A DNA stretch of 64,000 nt from Anaerorhabdus furcosa (lineage in GTDB: Bacteria; Bacillota_I; Bacilli_A; Erysipelotrichales; Erysipelotrichaceae), in NCBI RefSeq assembly GCF_900167375.1, contig NZ_FUWY01000006.1, positions 112,161-176,160 on the forward strand, read 5' to 3'. The notes beneath the pieces were generated by a model. The model saw only the letters and a list, made by a program, of their open reading frames with translations, was not told where the DNA came from and did no database searches. The translations under genes were made by a program, and so were the position numbers. Shown in pieces: positions 56,913-64,000 of this stretch (position 1 is its first letter; each line of letters starts with the position of its first letter).

Positions 56913-57838
56913 TTACTCAAACTTATTCATAACAATTTGATTTCTTGTTATGTATTTTAATGGTTGATTCAACTCAAAATTTATTACTCTTTCAAATTTA
57001 ATTGGAAGTCCAGTAGAAAAATAAAAACTTGGCCCTTTTTGTACTTGAAAATGAATATGAGGTTCGCTTGTATTTCCACTATTACCGCAATTTGCCAAAT
57101 AATCCCCTCTTTTCACTTTATCGCCAACTCTTACATTAAAACTATCTTTTAAAATATGACCAATCAAGCTATATTCATTATTCGAATGTCGTATTTTAAT
57201 GAAATTTCCTCTTACATCTGATGCTGCGCAATTTGGTTGTCCATCATGATCAATTTGGGTATCCTCATATTTGTTCTTGATTTCTACAACTTCTCCATCA
57301 AGAGGAGCGATGATTTCTTTACCATAGCAATAATAGTTACTTAAATTTTCTCGAACTCCACTATATGTTTTACTATCTTTCACGATATAAAAATCATAAG
57401 CATATCTTTGATTACAAACCGCCCATGAATGGGAATCCTCTTTATTAATCCCTCCATTGGCTACTGTCCATTCACCATTGAAAGGAGCGTATATGTGTTA
57501 TCTGAATCATAGTTTTCATAACTTGGAAAATTAGATCTATATTTTATGTTAATTACTAGAATACCTATAGCCATAAGTTCATTTTGCAAAACAAGCTTCA
57601 AGTTTCTCACTTCTTCAATTTCTTTTTTAGATGTAAATATCAAAATAATTTTAATAGAAATACTAATCAGAGCAAATAAAAACAGAAGATAAAAGTACTT
57701 GAAAAATTCAATATTAAGAAAACTACCAAGAATACCTAACAAACCAAACCAATAAAACCTATCTAATATTTTAAGAAAACTATTCATCAACTGTCTACAC
57801 TCCTCTACATTATTCAAATCGTTGTGATTTAAAGTCAT
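56913..57838 (-). pseudogene. M23 (LytM-type) metallopeptidase split by a frameshift
   Basis: Two overlapping frames make one gene. The first (57838-57461, 125 aa) encodes two membrane helices and ends just past SDNTYTLL. The second is open from 57497 to 56913 and encodes PFNGEWTVANGG, SHSWAVCNQRYAYDF (metal His and Asp), GNFIKIRHSN and EPHIHFQVQKG (catalytic HxH). The M23 domain lacks its own start: GTG 57383 would drop the metal-binding His and Asp. A one-base change near 57485 would restore a single protein of about 310 residues. Either a real frameshift or a sequencing error. Confidence 0.75.
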
Positions 57839-57919
57839 TGTATCATTTTTAATTATCTATACCAAGAATAAATCTAGTTTTTTGAAATTGATACAAACGT
57901 CGTAATCTAGCTGCATAAA

Positions 57920-58144
57920 TTAGACCAATAAATTATCTTGATCAATAATAAACTTTCTACATTGCTCACAATAAAATACTTTCACACTTTGATTTTGTAA
58001 AGCAGATGTTAGTTTGATACCTTTTACAATTGGTGTAAAGTTAAGTAAACCTCTATCTTTATCTAAAGCTACCCATTTTAATGCATATCTATCTTGTGTA
58101 ATACTTCCTTCAATCATATCTTTTGAACAAAATGGACATTTCAT
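57920..58144 (-). CDS. Small zinc-ribbon protein (PF20097-like), copy 1
   Basis: 74 residues with a CPFC pair at positions 3-6 and a CEQC pair near position 60, typical of a two-knuckle zinc ribbon. The stretch between is hydrophobic with a WVALDKDRG turn. A homologue is at 60069-60323. Both stand next to genes for secreted or membrane proteins. AAGGA lies 9 nt before the ATG. Function unknown; the PF20097 name is from memory of the pattern. Confidence 0.65.
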   Translation of the reverse strand: MKCPFCSKDMIEGSITQDRYALKWVALDKDRGLLNFTPIVKGIKLTSALQNQSVKVFYCEQCRKFIIDQDNLLV

Positions 58145-58718
58145 CTAATAATTCCTTCTTTATACCTATAATATATCTACATATATAATAAACCAATCTT
58201 TTTTTGTATGTTAATGCTATAACTCATGCCATTATTATCAAAATTCATGGCTATGAAATAATTATCATTTATTGTGAATATAAAACTAGTACCTATGTTC
58301 AATTACCTCGTTTGAGATTTCTAATTTATACATACATTATATCATGACATTTATCGAATCTATAGCAGCACTTTTGAATTATGGATATCATAAGATTAGC
58401 AAGCAGAAACATATTTAAATTATTTATAACAAAAGAAGTCCCTAAATAAGGGACTTAATTTCAATGATGTTCTCAATTAGAATTATTTAAAACAAACATA
58501 AATTATTGAGTAGTTCATTAACCATCATTAAATGCATCTAATTCAATCATTCTGTTCAGTATAGTTAGATTCATATTAACGAAATATTCTATAATTTAAT
58601 TCTCTATTTGCTATTAATAACTTTTAATATTATTATTTATTTCGTATTATATCCATTAAGTCAACATTGTATTTTTTTATTTAATAATTTTGTAGTTCTG
58701 AGCATTTTAAGATTAAAT
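58145..58718. other. Gene-free A/T-rich stretch with one terminator-like hairpin
   Basis: About 570 bases, stop-rich in all frames. On the minus strand AAGTCCC-TTATTTA-GGGACTT followed by CTTTTG (58434-58462) looks like a terminator for the small membrane gene that ends at 58719. Nothing else is recognisable. The DNA may be decayed coding sequence. Confidence 0.5.
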
Positions 58719-58979
58719 TTATATAATTATCAATTCAATCAAAAACGAGATTGCTACTAATCCAATCACTAAACTGGATATTTTCTCTTCGCTTCGATAT
58801 AACTTAATTGTATATATAACACAAATAATAAATGCTGAACCATAGAATAAATATTGATAAGCATTGGAACTGATAACATTAATTAAATACAACAATCCAC
58901 CAAACAAATTAATTAATGTGAAAATAGTAAAATATTTATTTTCTTTTATAAACTTAGCTACTTTATTTATCAAAGACAT
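58719..58979 (-). CDS. Small three-helix membrane protein, unknown
   Basis: 86 residues with three hydrophobic segments (about 17-37, 42-58 and 69-86) and short basic loops. GAGG lies before the ATG. No motif recognised. Small membrane proteins of this kind accompany peptide or bacteriocin loci as immunity-type proteins, but nothing here proves that. Confidence 0.5.
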   Translation of the reverse strand: MSLINKVAKFIKENKYFTIFTLINLFGGLLYLINVISSNAYQYLFYGSAFIICVIYTIKLYRSEEKISSLVIGLVAISFLIELIII

Positions 58980-59382
58980 AAGAGCACCTCGTAACTTGCT
59001 TTTGCTGGACTTATCAAAGTTCCTACCTTATTCACTGTTATTAATGAAACAACTACATATTTAAGCATATTTGCTATCCATTTCCAATAGCAATCAAATT
59101 CTTTCTTTGTCAACGAACCTGAACGGATACAGATTTATTGTTAGCGTAACTATAGAAATCACAAATTATTAAATGCAAAACATTTTTCATGTAGCTTATA
59201 TTCCTTATTCTTTATATTTCCCATAAATTCTTTGATTAATCGAAATGAAGAATGTCTCCAACATTCGGAATCATTCTACCATTCGACTAAAACTTGCTAC
59301 TGTTGGTACATATTTTATTTTGAACTATTATAATATCTTTATCAGATACTTAATTTTTAGATTATTATCCTGAATTATTAAT
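58980..59382. other. Gene-free A/T-rich stretch
   Basis: About 400 bases with no open frame of note. A short stretch near 59250-59290 has ACATTCGGAATCATTC-type repeats of CATTCG. I see no promoter or RNA motif I would defend. Confidence 0.4.
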
Positions 59383-59784
59383 CTACTCAATGTTTGCATA
59401 AACAGAATTATTAGATAATTTTTCATATTCATATTTATCCATTTCTGAAAATACTTGGCAACTATCAGCTTTAATTTCTAAATAGTAGACTGAATTATCA
59501 TTTAATTTTATTTTGTATAAATTACTGCTAATTTTATTTAACTTACTCTTGATAATTATTTCAAATTGGTTATAAATATCACATTTCAGTCCATCATCAT
59601 AATAAATAACAAGCTCTTGATAGAATTCTGATTGATCAATAAACTGATTTGAATATGTTCCTAATGGGTTATAACCATTAATTGCTTTATGATATTCTCT
59701 AGTAATATATATGCTATAAGAAGTCAATAACAACAATAATATTACGCATATATAGCAAATTGCCTTTCTATACTTTTTAAGCAT
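59383..59784 (-). CDS. Small membrane-anchored protein, unknown
   Basis: 133 residues. A transmembrane anchor at about residues 8-27, then an extracytoplasmic region with YNPLGTYSNQF and NLYKIKLNDNSVYYLEI, suggestive of a small beta-sheet domain. Not recognised. The start overlaps the end of a 48-residue gene by 8 nt, so the two are translationally coupled. Confidence 0.6.
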   Translation of the reverse strand: MLKKYRKAICYICVILLLLLTSYSIYITREYHKAINGYNPLGTYSNQFIDQSEFYQELVIYYDDGLKCDIYNQFEIIIKSKLNKISSNLYKIKLNDNSVYYLEIKADSCQVFSEMDKYEYEKLSNNSVYANIE

Positions 59785-59923
59785 ATGCGGTGCTTTGATA
59801 TAATGCCTTAGCTACATTTCTAGAATATATTTTCTTATAACCAAAACTATCTATATAAGTTATATAAATTAACACGTTAGAAATACAAAATTCATATAAT
59901 AAATACTTAAAAATCTTCTTCAT
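59777..59923 (-). CDS. 48-residue small protein coupled to the next gene
   Basis: The frame opens at ATG 59923 with an AAGGAG site 5 nt upstream. The product begins MKKIFKYLLYEF, is amphipathic with one Cys, and ends NVAKALYQSTAYA. Its stop overlaps the start of the downstream membrane protein gene by 8 nt. The good ribosome binding site and the overlap argue for a real gene. It could be a signal or bacteriocin-like peptide or simply a small membrane protein. No known family recognised. Confidence 0.55.
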   Translation of the reverse strand: MKKIFKYLLYEFCISNVLIYITYIDSFGYKKIYSRNVAKALYQSTAYA

Positions 59924-60068
59924 ATTTTCTCCTTAATCTTCTTTTAATCTTGTTATTAAATACCTCAATACGGAGTGATTTGCATATAGCACTAATAATT
60001 TCTATACATACAATTTCATTGCAATTTATTTTAATTGAAAAGTAAATATTCTAGTATTAATGAGATAA

Positions 60069-60323
60069 TTACTTATCGTCACATTGTACAATAATGCAGT
60101 TACAGTTTTTGCAATAATAAGCCTTTTTTTGAATAACTGAAAATAAACTGTCACTTGTTATAAATCTGACTCCCTTTGATTTTTGTCTTTCTTTAAATGG
60201 ATTAGTAAAGAGAAAAGGAATAGCTAATTTTTTTGGAAACCAACGTATTCTATGACAATTATTAGCAAATATATTTCCTTCCTCTAATACTCCTCCACAT
60301 TTTTTGCAAACTGATTCACACAT
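60069..60323 (-). CDS. Small zinc-ribbon protein (PF20097-like), copy 2
   Basis: 84 residues with CKKCGG near the start and CKNCNC near the end, the same two-knuckle layout as 57920-58144, including the RIRWFPKKL segment in the place of ALKWVALDK. It starts 5 nt after the stop of the secreted 286-residue protein, so the two form an operon. Function unknown. Confidence 0.65.
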   Translation of the reverse strand: MCESVCKKCGGVLEEGNIFANNCHRIRWFPKKLAIPFLFTNPFKERQKSKGVRFITSDSLFSVIQKKAYYCKNCNCIIVQCDDK

Positions 60324-60328
60324 AGTAA

Positions 60329-61189
60329 TTATCCATAAAAGTCAAAATATGTACTTCCTGAACTTCCTAAACTTCTAACTTTGGAAATAATCCAATTTGT
60401 ATCACTGTAATGAGGTTTCTCTTGATACTTGTCATAATTAGTTCCACTACTATTTGGAATTGTATCTTTATGATATGGAATAGATGGACCATCTTGAGTT
60501 TTCTTTTGATAACATGTTACATAGTACCAATATTCTACTCTTCCAATATGAACACTTGGATACCATACACCTGTCTTTAAATAATAGTTCCCAATTTTTC
60601 TTCTATATTTGACAGCAGCTCTAGTTTCAGTTTGAATTGGTAGCTTTGAATCAATTGTCCACCCAACAACTGCTGCAACCGATGAAATCAAATCGCTTAA
60701 TCCAATATTTATTCTAGGAACTAAGCTAATCAAAATAGCTCCTGCTGCTGCAAAATTTGATACTGTTCTTGAATCAACGTTTACAGGAACAGCTCCATTT
60801 GACCATTGTTCATATGATGTTATTTTAATATCTCCTGTTACTGATCTTAGTTTAGTATTATTCTTAAAATATTCAACTGTTTCAACTTGTTCTGTTGAAG
60901 AAAATTCTTCAACTTCAAAAATATAAACAATTTTTTCATCATCTTCCGTGATTTCAATTACATCTTGTGTATATATTTCTTGAAGATAATTTTTAGTTTC
61001 ATTTTTCCAATTTTCCATTAGTGGAAAAGCAGATCTTCCAAAAGTTGAAGGCATTGGTTTTTCATGTGTTTCATATTTTTCTATTGTTTCTTTAAAATCT
61101 GAATTGTTATATTTCTCCTCAGCATTTGTTGCTGTTACATTACTAAGCAATATAACTAGCATTAGGCAAATATTTATAAACTTTTTCAT
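60329..61189 (-). CDS. Secreted protein, unknown family
   Basis: 286 residues with a classical signal peptide (about 1-23, ending TNAEE). Then an acidic helical region, a hydrophobic stretch (about 150-180, GAILISLVPRINIGLSDLIS) that could insert in membranes, and a Tyr/Trp-rich C-terminus (GVWYPSVHIGRVEYWYYV). No catalytic motif recognised. A small peptide gene with an Agr-peptide-like C-terminus lies 27 nt upstream and a zinc-ribbon gene 5 nt downstream. It might be a toxin or exoprotein controlled by peptide signalling, which is speculative. Confidence 0.7.
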   Translation of the reverse strand: MKKFINICLMLVILLSNVTATNAEEKYNNSDFKETIEKYETHEKPMPSTFGRSAFPLMENWKNETKNYLQEIYTQDVIEITEDDEKIVYIFEVEEFSSTEQVETVEYFKNNTKLRSVTGDIKITSYEQWSNGAVPVNVDSRTVSNFAAAGAILISLVPRINIGLSDLISSVAAVVGWTIDSKLPIQTETRAAVKYRRKIGNYYLKTGVWYPSVHIGRVEYWYYVTCYQKKTQDGPSIPYHKDTIPNSSGTNYDKYQEKPHYSDTNWIISKVRSLGSSGSTYFDFYG

Positions 61190-61216
61190 ATTAATTCTCC
61201 CTTATTTTTTCTTAAT

Positions 61217-61360
61217 TTATTTTGGTTTAAATGCTCTACATTTCGACTTTTCTTTTTCCCTAGGTAACCATCTATTATAATTATTCACGTAATTTTTCAA
61301 ATAACTCCCATATTTTTCCCTCTTACCTTCATGATTTTCAAAAATCTTTATTTTAATCAT
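61217..61360 (-). CDS. 47-residue peptide with motif shared with the AgrD-like peptide
   Basis: ATG 61360 to stop 61217 encodes a basic peptide beginning MIKIKIFENHEG and ending EKEKSKCRAFKPK. The last part matches EEKSKYRAYEP of the peptide frame next to AgrB at 63.5 kb. It has a single Cys near the C-terminus, as in cyclic autoinducer precursors. The ribosome binding site is weak (GAAGATAG), so the true start is uncertain. It lies 27 nt before the secreted protein gene. Confidence 0.5.
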   Translation of the reverse strand: MIKIKIFENHEGKREKYGSYLKNYVNNYNRWLPREKEKSKCRAFKPK

Positions 61361-61387
61361 TAGTAACATCTATCTTCAAGATAAAGA

Positions 61388-61446
61388 AAAAGACAACAGA
61401 TTTCAATATCCGTTGTCTATCACGTAGTTTCATTGTCTATCTCGTA
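61388..61446. repeat. Hairpin plus two direct repeats TTGTCTATCNCGTA
   Basis: TTGTCTATCACGTA (61413-61426) and TTGTCTATCTCGTA (61433-61446) are direct repeats exactly 20 nt apart. The first also pairs with AGACAAC at 61391-61397 to give a hairpin with a minus-strand T-run. Paired direct repeats two helical turns apart are the form bound by LytTR-type response regulators such as AgrA. They lie upstream of the peptide/secreted-protein unit. This is a suggestion, not proof. Confidence 0.45.
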
Positions 61447-61603
61447 TAGTTTTTTTTAGAAAAATAGAAACATTACGTTCTTATGAATCAATATCGCATC
61501 TAGATTTTGAAGACGATATGTAGAAAAGTCTTTTTACTATGGATATTGTAATTTTTGAATTAAAGTCTGGAAAATAAAATCATATCAAATTTGTTTTAAG
61601 CAT

Positions 61604-61631
61604 GAAAAAAGCCCCTTAATTTAAAGGAGCT
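61604..61631 (-). terminator. Terminator of the C39 peptidase-lipoprotein operon
   Basis: AGCTCCTT-TAAATT-AAGGGGCT followed by TTTTTT on the minus strand, 40 nt past the lipoprotein stop. Confidence 0.85.
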
Positions 61632-61670
61632 GAATTTATAATGATGCTGCTTTATCTAAAACATACTATT

Positions 61671-62789
61671 TTACTTTTTAATATTGATTCTATTTATGCC
61701 ATTGTCAGTAAATACAAGTGTGTCATTCTCATTTACAACTCTAAAATATATTGGATTTACTATTCTTTCTACCTTTTTCACTATCAATTCAGATTTATCA
61801 TCGCTTAAATATAAGAAATACAAACCTTTTTCATTAATAATATATGTTCCATACTTTGTTATAGCAAAATCTGAGATACTTATCTTTTCAATGTCCTTTA
61901 CCTTTTCAAGATTGGAATTCAATAAATAATAATTTTCTTTGTTATCAACAAATTCATTGCATATAAGATATCCATTCACTGGTATAGAATAGTTAATGAT
62001 TCCTTGATTATTTAATGAATACTTTACGACTTTTCCATCTTTATATATATTCATAAATCTTGTATTGTTTATTTCTGTAAAAAACAATATGCTTTCTTCA
62101 TTTAAAATTAAAGTCGTTCCATATAGTATTTCTGCATCATTGCTTAATTGATTATTAACTACTTTGGATTCATTTGAATAAAGTATTTCAAGACCATTCT
62201 CATTAATTTCACCAAAATATATATAATAACTATCAATTTTACCATTGTTTTCATAATTACTTATTCCTGATATAAATAATTTATCTTCTTTAATCATAAA
62301 TATTGGTAAATTATAAATACCATAGCAATTACCTGAGAATAATTCTTTTGTCATATTTGAGTTAGAATAATTAATAGTATATTTTATTAAACTATTATCA
62401 CCTTCTAATTCATCATAAGCAAGTTCAATATAAATAAATTCATTTTCTGATATTTCCACAAAACTCCAAATACGGTTATTCACATCTACTTTTTTTATCC
62501 CTTGAATTTGTTTTATGTCATTTGATTCTAAATTCATCAAATAAAGTTCTTCCGATGAATAATAGTTTTCATGCTCAACTAGCTCAATAATAGGAAGTGA
62601 ATTATTATAAATCTCTCTAAATTCATATTTATTGCTTTTAGCACTTTCAATTGAAGGAGCACGAAATTCTATTACTTCAAAATTTAATTTTTCATTAGCA
62701 GTAGATGTAATAGCTATTTCATTTTTTTTCTTGCTACAGCCTGATACAAAAGTTAAAGCAACTAAAAGATATAAAACTAATTTTCTCAT
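61671..62789 (-). CDS. Lipoprotein with beta-propeller-like repeats, unknown
   Basis: 372 residues. The lipobox VSGC (Cys at about residue 18) follows a hydrophobic stretch. The rest is beta-rich with recurring blades of the type EIYYIYFGEINENGLEI and KYGTYIINEKGLYFLYL, like a surface beta-propeller. No enzyme motif. Its start overlaps the C39 peptidase stop (ATGA), so the two are translated together. Role unknown; possibly a surface partner of the peptidase. Confidence 0.7.
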   Translation of the reverse strand: MRKLVLYLLVALTFVSGCSKKKNEIAITSTANEKLNFEVIEFRAPSIESAKSNKYEFREIYNNSLPIIELVEHENYYSSEELYLMNLESNDIKQIQGIKKVDVNNRIWSFVEISENEFIYIELAYDELEGDNSLIKYTINYSNSNMTKELFSGNCYGIYNLPIFMIKEDKLFISGISNYENNGKIDSYYIYFGEINENGLEILYSNESKVVNNQLSNDAEILYGTTLILNEESILFFTEINNTRFMNIYKDGKVVKYSLNNQGIINYSIPVNGYLICNEFVDNKENYYLLNSNLEKVKDIEKISISDFAITKYGTYIINEKGLYFLYLSDDKSELIVKKVERIVNPIYFRVVNENDTLVFTDNGINRINIKK

Positions 62790-63511
62790 CTTCCATACAT
62801 TGAATACAAACCGGCTTTTTTGTTTACTGCAGATAACATAGTAGAGTATTGAACCGTTTTGCTTCCAAATGAGCTCGGATTATTAGCAGTTCTAAAAGGA
62901 TCAAAATATGTTACTGTTTCAGAACTACTCCCTGTTGACCATCCAAAACTATAGCCTGTTCCTACAATATAGTGACCAGAAGAGGTGTATCCTGCATATC
63001 CAGGTAAAGTTTCTGGTTGAACATTAAGTATTACTGGATAATTACTATCAATGCTATATGAAATTCCTTTGCTTAGAGCGATTTGCCCTGTACTTACTTT
63101 TACATAAGAATTTCCGCCTAAGTTTTCAGATTTATTTAAATATGTAACCATTCTGTCTTGATTTGTACCAGATGTTGTTGTACCCATAGAAGATGCAATA
63201 CTTGATTGTGAAGGTTTGATACCTCTTTTATAATTCATTATTATTTGAACACTTGCTGGTCCACAATAATATTTTGTTTCTTGTTCAAAACCATTAACAC
63301 TTAAATTTCTAGATGACCCTGATCTAGTACTAGGCTTATTGTACACTTTTGATTGAAGTTCTGATCTTGCCTCTACCTGTTCTTGAGAATAGTAATAATC
63401 TTTGTCAAATGATCCATCATCACCTTGTGGACCCTCATACGCACGAACATTTGTAATTAAAACTAAAAATGAGCCTAATACTGCAACAAAATACTTAATA
63501 TTTTTTTTCAT
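62786..63511 (-). CDS. Secreted C39-like cysteine peptidase
   Basis: 241 residues with a signal peptide (about 1-24, ending VRAYEG). The papain-like C39 pattern is clear: catalytic Cys in YYCGPASVQIIMNY with the preceding Gln region, catalytic His in SSGHYIVGTGY and Asp in VTYFDPF. The family cleaves peptide bonds, often after Gly-Gly in leader peptides when fused to transporters; here it is a free secreted form (Peptidase_C39_2 type). AAAGGAG precedes the ATG. It follows the AgrD-like peptide by about 15-25 nt. Confidence 0.85.
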   Translation of the reverse strand: MKKNIKYFVAVLGSFLVLITNVRAYEGPQGDDGSFDKDYYYSQEQVEARSELQSKVYNKPSTRSGSSRNLSVNGFEQETKYYCGPASVQIIMNYKRGIKPSQSSIASSMGTTTSGTNQDRMVTYLNKSENLGGNSYVKVSTGQIALSKGISYSIDSNYPVILNVQPETLPGYAGYTSSGHYIVGTGYSFGWSTGSSSETVTYFDPFRTANNPSSFGSKTVQYSTMLSAVNKKAGLYSMYGR

Positions 63512-63537
63512 TCGTAATTTTCTCCTTTATTTTTTCT

Positions 63538-63639
63538 TTATTTGTCTTGGTTCATATGCTCTATACTTTGATTTCTCTTCTGCACACTTGTAACCTTCTT
63601 TTACAATGATTTGTGCAATCTTTTTAACAATTTTCATGA
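63538..63639 (-). CDS. AgrD-like peptide with possible -1 frameshift
   Basis: ATG 63639 follows GGGGGAT and overlaps the agrB stop by 16 nt, the normal agrBD arrangement. The frame-0 product is 33 residues, starting with the amphipathic MKIVKKIAQIIVK. At 63595-63601 the RNA reads A_AAA_AAG; a -1 shift there gives an alternative end EGYKCAEEKSKYRAYEPRQ plus IKKK, stopping at 63527, which resembles the 47-residue peptide at 61.2 kb and AgrD tails. Either a programmed shift or a broken peptide gene. Whether it makes an active autoinducer is unknown. Confidence 0.5.
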
Positions 63640-64000
63640 TTTATCCCCCTTTCCTTTACAATATTCATTAGAACTACTTGAAGCATCACAAGTGTTAGTA
63701 GTCCTAAATATTGGCTCTTTTTATACAATGCAATCAATACCAGCAATATAATCAATATGATTTTTAACTTATTCGTTTGCTTATCTTGAAATTTAAATTC
63801 AAACTGATCAACTGAATATATTGCCCCTTTAATCCATAAGTATAAAAATGATATTAACAATAACGGAATAAGAAAGTTGATAGATAGTAATTTGTTCAAT
63901 GCTAATCCACTAAAATAGAGAAAATATGATATTAAGTTACATCTGAATATAGTTTTAGCGTGATATCCACCTGAGTATTTGCGAATCGCAACAAAGCAAA
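63624..64000 (-). CDS. agrB: AgrB-family peptide-processing membrane protease, 5' end cut by window
   Basis: About 124 residues of the C-terminal part are visible; the gene continues past the right edge. The hallmark RKYSGGYHAKTIFRC holds the catalytic His and Cys seven residues apart, as in AgrB. Several transmembrane helices follow (INFLIPLLLISFLYL, IILIILLVLIALY, LLTLVMLQVVLM). AgrB cleaves and cyclises the AgrD precursor, and the gene for such a precursor overlaps its 3' end. The TTG at 63899 is not a real start, since the frame stays open to the edge. Confidence 0.85.
   Translation of the reverse strand, partial: CFVAIRKYSGGYHAKTIFRCNLISYFLYFSGLALNKLLSINFLIPLLLISFLYLWIKGAIYSVDQFEFKFQDKQTNKLKIILIILLVLIALYKKSQYLGLLTLVMLQVVLMNIVKERGINHENC

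Noticed and set aside
63624..63899. Treating the right-edge frame as a complete 91-residue membrane protein from TTG 63899
   Set aside because: The frame is open to the window edge and the upstream part holds the AgrB His/Cys motif, so it is the end of a longer gene.

Overview
The window looks like a low-GC, anaerobic or fermentative Firmicutes chromosome. An Erysipelotrichia-type organism is my best guess, made from general gene content and not from a marker gene. The pointers are AT-rich DNA with the standard code (Trp is TGG and TGA is used as a stop), T-box control of tRNA synthetases, an electron-bifurcating type [FeFe]-hydrogenase gene set, pyruvate phosphate dikinase, L-lactate dehydrogenase, a DUF3196-type protein and an Agr-type peptide system. 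I saw no tRNA, rRNA, CRISPR array, transposase or prophage.

Layout. 1-6.4 kb (minus strand) is one tightly overlapping hydrogenase operon: ABC permease, NuoE-like subunit, DRTGG protein, RsbW-like ATPase, hydrogenase-like Fe-S protein, DRTGG protein, PHP phosphoesterase, GHKL ATPase, [2Fe-2S] ferredoxin and a NuoF-like subunit cut by the left edge. 6.5-9.5 kb is a Thr T-box operon (thrS plus a substrate-binding lipoprotein). 9.5-22 kb is housekeeping: a ferritin-like protein, ppdK with a strange Lys/Ala-rich tail, an alpha/beta hydrolase, a Val T-box operon (acetyltransferase plus valS), engB, lon and tig.

22-38 kb is dominated by two giant, same-length, collinear coiled-coil proteins (about 1,636 residues each). 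They flank a YtrA-type regulator/ABC transporter operon and ldh. 38-44 kb carries a MATE exporter with a structured leader that may be a guanidine-IV (mepA) riboswitch, an HD-GYP protein, an EAL protein, a chorismate mutase and a DASS/SLC13 transporter.

44-56 kb is a cyclic-di-GMP and exopolysaccharide neighbourhood. It has two intact GGDEF proteins, two EAL proteins counting the one at 40.5 kb, and a three-gene operon of a processive GT2 synthase, a membrane-anchored helical protein and an extracytoplasmic glycosidase-like protein. 56-64 kb is a very AT-rich accessory region of small secreted, membrane and zinc-ribbon proteins. It contains a frameshifted M23 peptidase and, at the right edge, an AgrB followed by an AgrD-like peptide, a secreted C39-type peptidase and a lipoprotein. 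A second small peptide with the same C-terminal motif stands directly before another secreted protein.

The strongest candidates for something undescribed are the paired giant coiled-coil proteins, the histone-like tail of PPDK with its own internal Shine-Dalgarno and ATG, and the peptide/secreted-protein cassettes next to AgrB. All functional calls come from reading motifs by eye; no database search was run.
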